Positions 22,449 to 34,434 of a DNA stretch of 64,000 nt are shown here, in pieces (positions within the stretch are counted from its first letter, which is position 1; each line of letters begins with the position of its first letter). The DNA is from Ipomoea triloba. Its lineage: Eukaryota > Streptophyta > Magnoliopsida > Solanales > Convolvulaceae. The stretch spans positions 24,909,772 through 24,973,771 of the forward strand of contig NC_044920.1 of the NCBI RefSeq assembly GCF_003576645.1, written 5' to 3'. The position numbers were made by a program, and so were the translations under genes. Under the pieces are notes generated by a model. That model saw nothing but the letters and a program-made list of their open reading frames with translations, was not told the origin of the DNA and searched no databases.

Positions 22449-24293
22449 GAGACGAAAGGGGCCTGACTCCCCTTTAATTTTGTCCCACATCTGCCAAGAA
22501 ACAAAAGAGGGGCATTGAAGCTCCTCTATAAAAGGGCCTCAATACCCTTGTTTTTTGTTTTCAATACCCATTCGATGTCCCACATTGGATGCCTATTGAA
22601 GGGAAGCCTCAAGGCTTCTTTACTTGAGAAGGCTTGAGGGAGTTGAGGCTTCCAAATTTTCTTTTTCTTTAAAAAAATTATAGAGGGGTGTTTTGGGGAA
22701 AGGCCAGCCCTTTGCCAAAACCCAAACGCGGCTTCTTTTTTTTTTTTTTTTTTTTGCAAACAAACGCGGCTTATTGCAGCGTTTGGTGTTTCAGCACTTT
22801 GGAGCCAATCCGTTGCTCCAAACATGGTAATCAAAAAATGGCGAATCCAGTATCCAAACATGCCCATTTTTTTTTGAAATAAACATGCCCATTAAATTCA
22901 AACAAAAATTATTATTTTTAAAAATGATTACTTCATTGGAATCATCGAGTTACAATGATTTGTTTCAAAAAAGAATTACAATGATAAAGTTGAATATCAA
23001 TTCTAATAATACTACTTATAGCTCGATCTACTTCTTTTGGCTGGTACCTACTTTGCAATTAAAAAGTACACTGCCTACTATCCAAATGTAACCATTGCAT
23101 TATGATCATGAATAAAGGCATCCCCTAATTTTTTTTTTCAATAATGTTATTCAATAGACACTTTTAATCCAGTTAAGGGAAGTTTGGCTACGAAACAAAA
23201 CCCCTAATTTTATGTAATATTTTACCCGTCGAAAAAAACTCGTCGGATCAATAGAGGGGACGGTTGTATTCACATGACTATACATAAGAAATACGTACTT
23301 TAGTTTTCAAAACATGCCTATTAAGTTTTAACAAATGGAATTGCGTCATATATGGCTTGTCTTGTGACCACAATAGCAACCACAATCCTTATGTTTCGAG
23401 TTTAATTTCTCATATATTGGAGTAGTTTATTAGTCTTTTCAGTTTGAACCGGTTAATTATAAGCAATCTAAATTGATCTACCCTCTTCTGTTCTATACTA
23501 GTTAAGGATAAAGCAAGTTTCATGCACCTTCAAATAGCGCTACATTCTTTTTTGTAAATCAAAGTTATAACATAAGTTGTTTTCTGACACAATTGATACA
23601 ATTTCAATTTCTAATTTTTTTATATAACTTAAAATTTTTAACTTTGTCGGTCTTGAATATATATATAGGTGAACCCACCCATCCAAGTGCATAGCTTCAA
23701 TTTCAAACACACGTGTGATTGTGGATCAGTGGATTAAGTGTCATAAGCACGTGGGACGGCAAGAAAATAATATCTGCAACTGTTGATATTGCCGAAAAAG
23801 ATGAAGTTAGGGTGCGTACCTGAATGATATATTCGTGTTAATGAGTCAATTTTAGTAACTGTTTATATACAGGATCGGAATTGTACGAATGAGAAATATT
23901 TATATTTTAGCTCAAATTTGGTCAAGCTGGTCATACCTTAATGTACGGTCAGTGTGGATACACCAATAATATATAATAAATGCATTAATAGTGTTAGAAA
24001 AACGCATAACAATTAAATGCACAAAATGCACCATAAAGCGCACCACACACTTAAAAAAATGCATGCATCATATTTCCCTACACATAATGGTGCATTTTCG
24101 AACACTGTATGGTACTTTAATGCATATCTAATGGTGTGTTTTGTGGTGATGCGTATCTAATGGTGTTTTTTCTTGTGCATTGATGCATTTTTTGTTGTGC
24201 GTTTCCTAACACTATTGATGTATGTTTGCATAACTATTGGTGTGTCTGCACTGACCGTGCGCGCACGTAAGGCACAACCGCACTAGAACTAAA
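22051..24293. other. Gene-free stretch with small insertions and repeats
   Basis: Contents: a 24-bp direct duplication at about 22152-22200; an AAT microsatellite (22412-22448); poly(A) micro-insertions with target duplications at 22723-22772 (12 bp), 22856-22893 (13 bp) and 22950-22985 (10 bp); and a 68-nt 5'-truncated retroposon between CCCCTAATTTT repeats at 23122-23132 and 23201-23211. A diverged repeat rich in GTGATGCAT/GGTGCATTTT occupies 23930-24280. No coding exon was recognised. Confidence 0.55.
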
Positions 24294-24339
<46 letters not shown>

Positions 24340-24690
24340 GGAAGGGTTCAAGTGCGGTTAAAGATTCCCATGCGGCTGTGCTGTGACCAATGCTATTTAA
24401 AAAAAAATTCTAAACTGATTGCACCTTAAGCTTCTAATCTACGCATTTAAGTTGGATTAATATAAATAGGACTTTGCAGAGAAAATCTTATAAAGAATAT
24501 TGGTTGTGTTTTGGAACTGCGAAAAACAAAAAGTGTCCTAAAGCCTCAGACTGACGCACATTAAGAAGGAAAACAACTCACATTAAGAAGGTAAACCACG
24601 CACCTAAAGCCTAAGGCCAACGCACCTTATGCACACAAACCACACACCTTAAAAAGGAAAATCACGCACCTTAAGTTTGAGTTAAAATGT
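24294..24690. repeat. Compound (GT)n(AT)n microsatellite and adjoining repeat family
   Basis: GT repeats at 24294-24317 pass into AT repeats to 24339. They are followed by GGTTCAAGTGCGGTTA and a body with several CGCACCTTAAG and TTAAGAAGGAAAA blocks. The same layout, (GT)n(AT)n then GGTTCAAATGTGAATGG and TTCCTTCTTAAGGTG blocks, occurs inverted in part at 33009-33470. This suggests a dispersed non-autonomous element whose borders coincide with microsatellites. Confidence 0.5.
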
Positions 24691-24704
24691 ATGATTTGTT
24701 AATA

Positions 24705-24915
24705 ACATTAGCTGATTGCAAAAAGTTGTTTGATAGGTTGGCTGTTAGCTGATAGCTGTTTGGTATAATTTTTTTTCTCAAAAAGCTAATTGAAAAGACT
24801 GTTTTGAGTAGCCTTTTGAATTTTAGTATTTTAAAATTACAAAAAGCTTATTAACTAAACAACTAATAGTGATCAAATAAGCCAAAATTGGCTGATAGGC
24901 TGATTATTTACCAAA
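24705..24915. mobile_element. MITE-like repeat with TAGCTGATAGC ends, copy 2
   Basis: Contains GGCTGTTAGCTGATAGCTG, TTTGAATTTTAGTATTTTAA, AAAAAGCTTATTAACTAA and ATTTACCAAACAAGCC, the block order shared with the copy at 21823 and two others. Confidence 0.6.
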
Positions 24916-25190
24916 CAAGCCTATATATATTCCTGCACAATAATGACCCATGGACGGCCAGTACTTTTTGCTTCTTCTTTCCATTGGGTGGCTCATAACT
25001 GATATATATTAATTGATATATATTAGGGTTAATAGATGCATGATAGTGTGGATGGGCCGAAATTGCTTCCGACCTTCCGTCCATGTCTCCAACCACCTAG
25101 TGGATATAACCGTCGAATACAAAGATTCACTACTACATAAAATAGATACTCCGAAGTATGTATAATAACAAAAATACATGACCTTGTGGT

Positions 25191-25282
25191 CCAGTGGCAT
25201 CAAACCCTTCTCTTTATATGGGAGGTGGTGGGTTTGAGATACTGCATTCTAATAAAGTTAGTAGTATTCAAAAAAAAAACAG
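25191..25282 (+). mobile_element. SINE, internally deleted copy with 12-bp target duplication
   Basis: ACCTTGTGGTCCAGTGGC, GGGAGGTGGTGGGTTTGAG, then directly TACTGCATTCTAATAAAG and GTAGTATTC plus poly(A): the middle found in the copy at 17801 is missing. AAATACATGACC is repeated at 25182-25193 and 25283-25294. Confidence 0.82.
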
Positions 25283-25294
25283 AAATACATGACC

Positions 25295-26670
25295 AATTTT
25301 TTCCACCAAATTCAGGAGCATTTTAGTAAAACTATTAATCTCATTAAAAAAACAAAAAAACAAAAAAACAAAAACAAAAGACAAACTATTGATCTCATTA
25401 AAAAAAGGTAAATTGCGTACAAAATCAAGGAAAATTGCATTCTAAGTTTATGTACGTTTTGCGTGATATTTTTGTGTTCTACACTACATACAATCATTAT
25501 ATTACTCCTTCCATCTAGACAATTAGGACTACACCCAATCATTTCATAGTTTTATGCCCTCTGCATTTTGGCTTTTCTCTTTCTCTCTTTGTTACAATAG
25601 TGCTCCAATTCTGGCTTCATCTCTCTTCATGGCTTCTCTCTTTCTCTATTTGTTACTAAATAAAGTTCAAATATACATTATCTATAACTGTTATCATATT
25701 ATAACGTATCTACATTCTTATTTATTCGTATAGATTGTTGGAATCCAAGCTTCAAAAGTGTTGTAAAACCTAAATCTAAGCCTAATTTAACCTAAAAATA
25801 TGAAAGAAAGTGAAAGAAACCAACTAGGGTTCGTCTAGGGGTCGGAGCCATGTAAAATGAGTGAAAAACGAGCTTAAATAATGGCAGAGCACACCGGGAT
25901 GGGCGTACGCCAAGGGGTATGCCACCTGCTTCATTTTTGAGATCTTGAACGGGCTGAGGGATGAGCGTACGCAGGGGTACGAACATTCCAGTGAGCACGG
26001 GAAAATGGCTTGAATTTGCGTACTCCTAAAGGGACGAACGTACCACGTACGCATGGGGGTACGACTTCCCTAGATTTTCCTCCATTTTCATATCTTCATA
26101 TTTGGCCTCCATTTGACTCCAATGTCCACCAAAATGCATGAAAATGCTCATCTTTACTTCCAATGCTTTCCAACTCATACTCCACAAATAAGCACTAATT
26201 TTCATAAAATTTGGAATGATCTATAAACAAAATGACTTAGTGAAAGGGGGGAAAATATGTACAAATAAGCACTTATCAATCTCCAATTTGGACCCTTGAT
26301 CTGGATTGAATCAACGGATATAATTAAACAATACTTTTCACCTAAGGGAATTGTTTTACCTAATCCATATTATATTATTTATATATATATATATATTTAG
26401 TATTATAATCTTCTTCAATATTATTATCAAATTTTGTTTGATTTTACCGAATTTAAAGCATTGTTGATTTGGAGAAACTTTGCAATTAGCTATAATAATT
26501 TTATTTTACCAAATTTAACAATGTAATAATCTCTTAATATTAATTCAGAGACTATAAATACTCAATTTGGGGGAGTTTTACAGTCAACATCGGAAAAACC
26601 AACAGTTTCTTGGTGAAAGTATGGGGTTTAAGAGAGGGTCTCATCTTGGCAAAAAGATCGAGCTTTTGGT
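25295..26670. other. Intergenic stretch with an imported-looking repeat
   Basis: At about 25905-26070 the motif GCGTACGC followed within a few bases by GGGGTACG recurs three times in a stretch less AT-rich than its surroundings, probably part of an unclassified transposon. A poly(A) insertion with an imperfect long direct repeat lies at 25328-25403. No gene was seen. Confidence 0.4.
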
Positions 26671-26950
26671 AAAATTGTGGTTGAGACTGATTTTGAAACA
26701 ATGGTCCAAAGTTTTGGAGAAAAGAACATGGTCTTTGTTCAATGCCATGCGAGTACTCTTATTGCGGATTGCATCCGACTCGTGGATCATTTCCAAACCA
26801 TGAAGATTGCTCATGTTTTTCGTGAAGGTAACTAATGTGCCGACTTCCTTGCAAACTTGGGTCAGGATTCTCCTAAAGGAACGACGTTGTTGTCTCAACC
26901 TCCAGTCGGATTAAGGGACTTGCTTGTCCTAGATGCCCAGAGTGTATCTA
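26671..26950 (+). pseudogene. LINE-type RNase H domain relic
   Basis: In one frame the plus strand reads KIVVETDFETMVQSF, VFVQCHASTLIADCIRLV, IAHVFREGN, stop, CADFLANLGQDSP and VGLRDLLVLDA. ETD at the start, the LV.HF..M.I.HVFREGN.CADFLAN core and the tail match the RNase H-like domain found at the end of plant L1-type LINE reverse transcriptases. One TAA replaces the codon normally Gln (CAA) between N and CAD. No reverse transcriptase is visible upstream, so this is an isolated fragment. Confidence 0.75.
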
Positions 26951-28639
26951 CATGTAGACGTATCTACATGTAGACGCCGCTAATCTTCGAGACCCTCGGG
27001 TCCCTCCCATTCACAAAAATAAATAAATAAAAATAAATAAATAAATAAATAAAATTGGAGGAGTTTTGAATCTTGCTAATCCCTTTCTCTCCTTTTATAT
27101 TTTACTATATGTAATAAATCAAATTATTTATTATGGTTCTCACTTTTTTAGCAATAATTTTTTGCTTCCTTTAAATTTGTTAGAGTGATGACTATGAGTT
27201 CAAAAGATTTATTTATTTATTTGGTTAGTAGAGGAGAATCAACAAGCAACAACAGGAATATCATTTTACAAATCACGGTAATTATTCATGTCTAATAAAC
27301 TAAAGATCTTTATGCAGATTAATATTCAATGATTATATTTTTAGATGTTTTATTATCAATTTTTTAATGAAGATTAGATCATATGTAGTTGTATTTGATT
27401 AACAACAACAAGAACTTTCAACTATCTTTTAGGTATACTACCAAAATTATTATAAAAATGCATAACTAATGCTAGGCATATTGCAGAGGTATTTTTTTTT
27501 TATGTTATTTGTGCCAAGAATTATGAATAGTTTGTATTAGGGCTCAGGTTAGGATAGTGTAATCATTCTAGATGCTTATTTGTTGAATATTGCATAAAAG
27601 GAGTTCTTGTTAAAATTAGGGCTCTTTAAATGATGAAGGATTTGTATGTTTATCGTAGATGTTTATTGCATGCATGCGCAACTTATATTGACATGTTTTT
27701 GGAAGAGTTAGTTCTTGGCTTAAAATATTAAAACACGGGGCTTTTCATGCTTATGTGTTTGATTGGACTTTGATATTGATAGTTTAATAATCACAAAGTA
27801 GGCAATATTAGATTAATTGTTATACCATGGAACATGGTTCGTATTGCATTGTGAACCTAGCTTGATACAAAAATTTTGTACCTTCAGTTAACACATTCTG
27901 TATCTATAGTTAATCGTTTCTGTATATGTAAACAAATAACTTGATAATTGTTGACGATAGTTACAAGTACAAAAATTGTCAATTGCAAGCTGTGTCAACT
28001 GCTAATACAGAATCAAAATGTTATTTTTAGACCAAGATCTACAATGCAAGGTAGAGCCTAGTCCATGGTATAATTTGTCATATTAGATCTGAATTATTGT
28101 GTTGATCAATCATTTCTTTTGGTTGGCATGAATTTTTACAATTCTTAAGTCTTGTCTAGCATCTAAATGATTTTGTCCCTTGCTCAAGTCATATTTTAAT
28201 TTCCTTAATTAATCAAATTTTATATTGTATTTATAATATTGTTGTTTACCTTTTTATATTTGTCTTGTTATACTTGATTGTTATTTGCACTTCCTCATTT
28301 CGATGATTTGCTTAACTTCTTAGTTATTTTATATACATACCTAGAAGTATTAAAATTGCATGATATATACATCACACAATTCCAATCCTCTTTGGAATGA
28401 TATTTATACCGCTATTCATACCACTTCATACATGTTAAACACCACATTCCGTCGATCTCCAACCTGATATATTTATATGCTTGCTTTGGCATGAGATTCT
28501 AAAATGGATGCTATGTAAAGAGATTAGCAGTATTGTTTACTAAAAATATGAAATGTCTTGTTTTCAAGCTGGAAAAAAAAAAGTCACTCTAACGTTCAAG
28601 AAAATTCTACAATAGCTAATAAATAGCTGCTAGCTGATT
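26951..28639. other. AT-rich intergenic stretch, no gene seen
   Basis: There is an AAAT-type simple repeat at about 27018-27052. Otherwise I see no coding, RNA or clear transposon signal. Confidence 0.5.
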
Positions 28640-28885
28640 GGATTAGTAAGTACAGTTTGACTAACTGATAGCATTAGATGATTGTAGAAAGATGTTTGGT
28701 AAATTCACTGTTGATAGGTGATTATATGCAAAATAACTTTCTTAAAAAACTGGTTGAGTAACTTTTTGAATTTTAGCGTTTTGAAAAAAAAAACAAAAAA
28801 AAATCTATTACAAAAAGTTAATTAATCAAATAAGTTATTTAACCAAGTAAAACAGTTAATAATAGTTACCAAATATGACCATTAA
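28640..28885. mobile_element. MITE-like repeat with TAGCTGATAGC-type ends, copy 3
   Basis: Diverged member: ACTGATAGCATTAGATGATTG, TTTTTGAATTTTAGCGTTTT, ACAAAAAGTTAATTAATCAA and GTTACCAAATATGACC keep the order seen in the other three copies. Confidence 0.5.
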
Positions 28886-29917
28886 ATTTTGACAAACCCT
28901 TCATATATGTTCTCCCATCCCCCCTCCCCCTCCCAAAAAAAAAAATTAACAATTAAGCAACAAGATAACACGTGTAATCGTAAATTTGTGTGGTTCGTGA
29001 ACTATCACACAAAAATGAGTTACTCAATGTAAACTTTTGAATAGTAACTACGAGTTTAACTCATCATAAAATTAAAAAAAAATTAAAAGTAAAAACCTCA
29101 ATATAATCAATTAATCTAAGGTAGTTCTGTCTCTAACATTCTGTGGTAACTTTGTTCATTTTTTATTTTCTCATATTTCTTAAGTACCTATTACTGATGT
29201 CTTAGCTATTCAGATTTTGTCTTTAGCAAGGTGGGGGGACAAAATTGATTAGATTGAGGTTTCAAAAAAAACAAAACAAAAAAACAAACAAATTGATTAG
29301 ATGGACAAACACACGATGGCCAAAGTAAAGTGGGATGTGAAAGTATGATTTGAAATGATGAGTCACCAAAATGTTACTGGGTTTTCACTTCTTGCTATGT
29401 GTTTATTCCTTGTCAAAAGATTGAATCTCCAATTTCAAGAACGTAACCTCTCACGTTTCAGTCCGACGAAATATTTGTAATGATGTAATTAAATTAAGAA
29501 GTTTCAACACTTTAAGAGATTACTCCCACACTGTCATTGGTGAGGTTCGATTCCTAATCTTTCTTCTCAAACTTCACTCATGCGATATGTTTATTTAAGG
29601 CGAATGAAGATTTGTAGTAATATATAACAACAAACTTTTTAATCTGTGTATGAAAACAATAGAATATAACAACAAATGTTTGGTATGTATGATAAACTTT
29701 TTATGCAAAATGCATGCACAATAACTATAATTAAGATTCAAGCTAAGACAAAATTTTGGTGCAATGAACCTTATCGCCATTTTAGTCCAATTTGATTTTG
29801 ACTACTGCTATGTGACAAAAATAATCTACGAAATATTTTAAAAAGTCTACAAAATACTTATCAAATAGAACTTGTTAATCTATTAAAAAAAAAAAACAAG
29901 CATATAAAAATAAGGCA

Positions 29918-30178
29918 AAATTGTAATTTTTGCTCATCCATAATATGTCAATTATCAATATCACCCCTGAATTATTAGTGGTGTAAATGTTGCCCCTCAA
30001 TTTTAAAAAACGGTACATATATTCCCCCTCTCGTACTGATAGGAGGGGTAATACTTACACCACGGGAGGGGCAATATATGTACCATTTTTAAAAATTGAG
30101 AGGCAATATTTACAATACTAATAATTCAGGGGTGATATTGATAATTGACATATTATGGAGACACATAAATTACAATTA
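29918..30178. mobile_element. Foldback (long inverted repeat) element of about 260 bp
   Basis: The left arm (AATTGTAATTTTTGCTC, CATAATATGTCAATTATC, CACCCCTGAATTATTAG) is mirrored by the right arm (CTAATAATTCAGGGGTG, GATAATTGACATATTATG, AAATTACAATT). Arms of roughly 110 bp surround a short GC-richer centre, so a transcript would form one long hairpin. There is no coding capacity; a MITE-like origin is inferred. Confidence 0.7.
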
Positions 30179-32994
30179 ATGTCGGTATCTAAAGTAAATC
30201 ATACAGTTATTTGTTTCGGCCAATTTGATGTTAACTACTGCCATGTGACAAAATCAATCTACGAAATATCTTTAAAGTCTACAAAATATATATGTATAAA
30301 ACATAATATGTTAATCTATTTTTAAAAAACAAAAACATACAAAATTGAATGGTAGATAATTTCAGTTAATATTATGTAAAATTGAATTGTACAATTAAGT
30401 CTTATTAACTGAACTAGATACAAATTAAAAATGGAATAAAGGTACTAGCATATAAAAAATAATGTTTGATACCAACAATAAACCATATAGATAGGTCATA
30501 GGTTTTATTTTTTTGGTCAAGCCACGAGGTGTGCTGAGCAAACCCTAACTGTAGGAGGCACCTTTAAGCTCGTACCATACTCAGATCCTCGTTCGCACCA
30601 GGTCGGCCCAATTAAAGGGCAAAGTGATAGCCATATTGGTTTTTCCATACAAAAGGGATTTCGAGCTTCCGACCTCTCTTAAGGGGCAAGAGTGCACGGC
30701 TACTTACGTTAACCAAGTTGATTGGTCATAGGTATTTATTCCAATTTGATTTTGACTATTGCTATGCAGCAAAAATAATATTTGAGGTATTTTGAAGTCT
30801 ACAAAATACTTATTGTCAAACTGAACTTGTTAATTTGTTGAAGAAAAAAATACTGTAACGTATATATATATGACAACAAATTGGTCGGTATCCGTGATAA
30901 CATTAAGCCAAATGAACAATAACTATATGTGGTTAAGATTTAAAGACCAAACTTTAGTACAACGAATCTTATCATCATTTATTTTAATTTGACTTTAACA
31001 TATTATTATCATACAACAAATTTATTTTAATTTGACTTTAACGTATTATTATCATTCAACAAAAATAATCTATGAGATATCTTTAAAAGTCTACAGAATT
31101 GTTATCAATATAAGTCACTTTTTCTGTTTTTTTACTGTAAACTGCTCTCTAGTTTCTATTCGTTTTCTTAAAGTGTCTATATTCATCCATCAATATTGCA
31201 AAACAGTTAAACAGAGTCTAATTAATGATGTGGTTCATAGTCAAAAAAAAAAAAAAAAATCAAAAGGAGGAATGCTAGGTAGTACTATCGATTTTGGCGC
31301 ACCATGAATCCATGATGTAGAATATATGAATAGTTAATTTCAATAATATGAATATTCAATATATTAAAATGAAAAAAAAAAATACTCCGGACATCATACT
31401 ATCAATTCAATAGAACTATAATTTTATTAGAAGGTCAGGAGTTTGATTATTGTTAACACGTATTTGGTTGAGCTCGTTCGCATGGTCTTTCTAGTATTAT
31501 TTATTTCTCTAATGCGATTCATGTAATGGAATTACTTCTTCTTTGTTTGTGTACTAAGGAAATTTGCAGTTACTATCCGAATGTGTGAACTAACTAAGTA
31601 AACATCATTCTTATGTAATAGTGTACAATCACACAAAAGTAATAATCACATTAAAAAATTCTGTGTAGTAGATAATCATACTCCACAATTACCTTTTTCG
31701 AAGTAATGTCTCCTCTTTCAACTGTGTGATTGGAGCCTACAATCCTTGGGGCCGAGCCGTCTGGGCTGGCTGACCCAGTTCAGATATGGTTCAATCATTC
31801 AAGATTCAAGAATCAAGAACCAATATTCATTTTGGTCCATATAGTGAGTTTAAAGAAGTCCGGCCCAGTAGCCATTGTAGGACTTATCACCCCTCAAAAG
31901 TGTAATAGAATTGTGTTTTACTAGTAACCAAAATGGGCTGGCCGACCCAGTACCCAAACAAACATTCTACGATAGTTATGTGGACTCTGATGTAATTACG
32001 GTATGCAAATGTAATTAGAAAATACTTGATGTACTTTCACTTGTGTTCAAATTTAATTGGAGAAAAGAAAAAAAAATGAATGAATAAATATAATGGTTCC
32101 TTAAAAAATTGAGCAATTAAAGTATGTCAAATCGTAGGCATATAAAATATGATTACATGTAGAATTACTCATGTAATTAAGGAATTGTGTTTTCCATTGC
32201 ATCTGTGTTGTTGCTTGCTGATTTGATAACCGTAGTTGCTAGCAAAATAATATAAGATGTGCTTCCATATGGTTCAAACCCACAACCTCAAGCATAACAA
32301 CACACAAGTTCCAAATCATAAAATCACTCATGATCTTGTGTATTAAAAGGTAAGAAGCTCCACTTATGCATGAAAGTGAGCTGGAAGCAAGTAGTTCGAG
32401 GACGCGTATGTGGTCAAGAATGAATGCTGCCCGATGCCGTCCATTTGTCAACCATCCACAAGTCCATTGGTCTGAGTCTTCGCTCTCCTACTGGAATGCA
32501 AGGGTTCGAGTCATGTTACTGATATATTTAGTTCTATTTTATTTATTACTTTCATACCCTATTTATTTTTTATTTTATTTTTTACTTCCCTAGCTTGTTT
32601 ATTTATTTATTATTTGGGCCACCTTTTTTGTCGGTATCTCGAGCTTTGTATGTATTATTTTGGGCCAGCCTAGCGCACCGAGTAATAATATTACTATTTT
32701 TTACCCTCATTCTATAGCTCTATACCTGGTTTATGGTGGACCTGATTACAGAAAAAACCATCACATATAGTATTTATATAAAAGATTGAATCCCATCGCT
32801 GAATCTCACATATTCTTGTCTTGAAGATTGAAGGTGAATTGTGAAATGTGTTTTAACAGTTTACTAATTCTTTTTTTTTTTTTTGGAAACAACAGTTTAC
32901 TAATTCTTAAGTTATTTGTATACTATTGTTCACAATGAGACTAGTTTCATACTTTTTACAAATAGAATCAAATCTTGCACTTTGCACTTTATAT
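30179..32994. other. Intergenic stretch, unclassified repeats only
   Basis: At 30505-30735 a less AT-rich block (GAGGTGTGCTGAGCAAACCC, TTTCGAGCTTCCGACC, TTAACCAAGTTGATTGG) looks like a SINE or other dispersed repeat but could not be named. A T-run insertion (TTTTTTTTTTTTGGAAAC) is framed by an 18-bp direct repeat, AACAGTTTACTAATTCTT, at 32855-32872 and 32891-32908. No gene was recognised. Confidence 0.45.
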
Positions 32995-33008
32995 CGTTGA
33001 CAATTATT

Positions 33009-33413
33009 GTGTGTGTGTGTGTATATATGGTTCAAATGTGAATGGTGTGCTCAGGTGCAAATGTGGAATGAGATGAGATTCATTGATAGATCAGCGTCGA
33101 AGATTTAAAAAAAAAAAAATTACAGTGGCAATTTGGTCTTTTTGCACCTAGGTTAAATTTAAGATGCATGATTTTTGTGTTGTGTGCTTAGGTGAGTCAA
33201 TTTAGAGATTTAGATGCATGATTTTCCTTCTTAAGGTGTATTGTTTTTGTTCTTAAGGTGCTTTTTTTTCCTTCTTAAAGTGAGCCATTTTTTACAGTTT
33301 GTTTCTTTAATTACCCTTAAATAATGCCTTTTTTTTTAAATCATTGATTTGAGCCGTTGATCTATATTTAATTAACGGCTCATATCTAATCTCATTTTTC
33401 ATCTGGGAGCATG

Positions 33414-33470
<57 letters not shown>
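33009..33470. repeat. Microsatellite-bounded dispersed repeat
   Basis: GT/AT repeats at about 33009-33028 and a long AT run at 33415-33470 enclose GGTTCAAATGTGAATGG, GTGAGATGAGATTC-like text and several TTCTTAAGGTG/TTCCTTCTTAA blocks, matching the repeat at 24294-24690 in rearranged orientation. Confidence 0.5.
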
Positions 33471-33472
<2 letters not shown>

Positions 33473-34403
33473 GGGAGAGGAAATGCGATCCATAGTGGCA
33501 TTTGGTCATCTTCTCCATCATTAGTGGAGGCCCCATTTGTTATTCCTTTTAGAAAGGAATATAGTAGCTTACCACCACTATGTTTTGTCCCTAACATTTG
33601 ATTGATTGATTGATGTTCCTGTCGTCGTAGAATTGAACTATGCCAATCCATGAATATTTTTATAATCTTAGCTATTTGGTCTTAATCTTTATGTAACTAC
33701 ATACGCATTTTTATTTTGTCACATATTACCTTAATTAAGTATAATGAATGCAGAAATAGTGGGACTCAAATTATTGTTGCAAGTTAAATTAAACTTTATG
33801 CTACCGCATGAAACATGAGGATAGAATAATTAAAATGACCAATATGATCCGGTGTTAGGTGGAGGTCCAACATATTTTGTTATCAAAACATAGCGCTATT
33901 TATTATGTAAGTATAACAAAAAAAAAAAAAAAGTTACGCAGTCTTTACTACTACTTATAACTTTTGGCATAGTTTTAAGCTATTAAGCTCGACAATTGGT
34001 ATCAGAATAGGTCACAACATGTTGTGTAATTAGCTATTACTTTTGATTTAGTGATAAACGTTGATCTGATATAATGAATCATTACTAGAAACGTTCAAGT
34101 TTTCAACTACTGAACAATAGTTTTAAACATTAAATTTATGGTCTACTACAAAAGAAAAGAGCCCACTCTCTCCTCTAAGGGGCAATCAGTAGCGTTTTCA
34201 CTCTGAGAAATTATGTCATCAGAAATAATCGTTTCAACCCTCTTGAAGATTCAAAAAATCATTTTTACTATTATTGACCACTTATTGGAATTGATCAGCC
34301 ACCAACAAAAGACGTTGAAAAACTTGGCTGATTAGGTCTTCAAACGTGTTCACGGAATTTCAATATGATCCATATGTGATCGGAAATCTTTAAAAAAAAT
34401 CAA

Positions 34404-34434
<31 letters not shown>

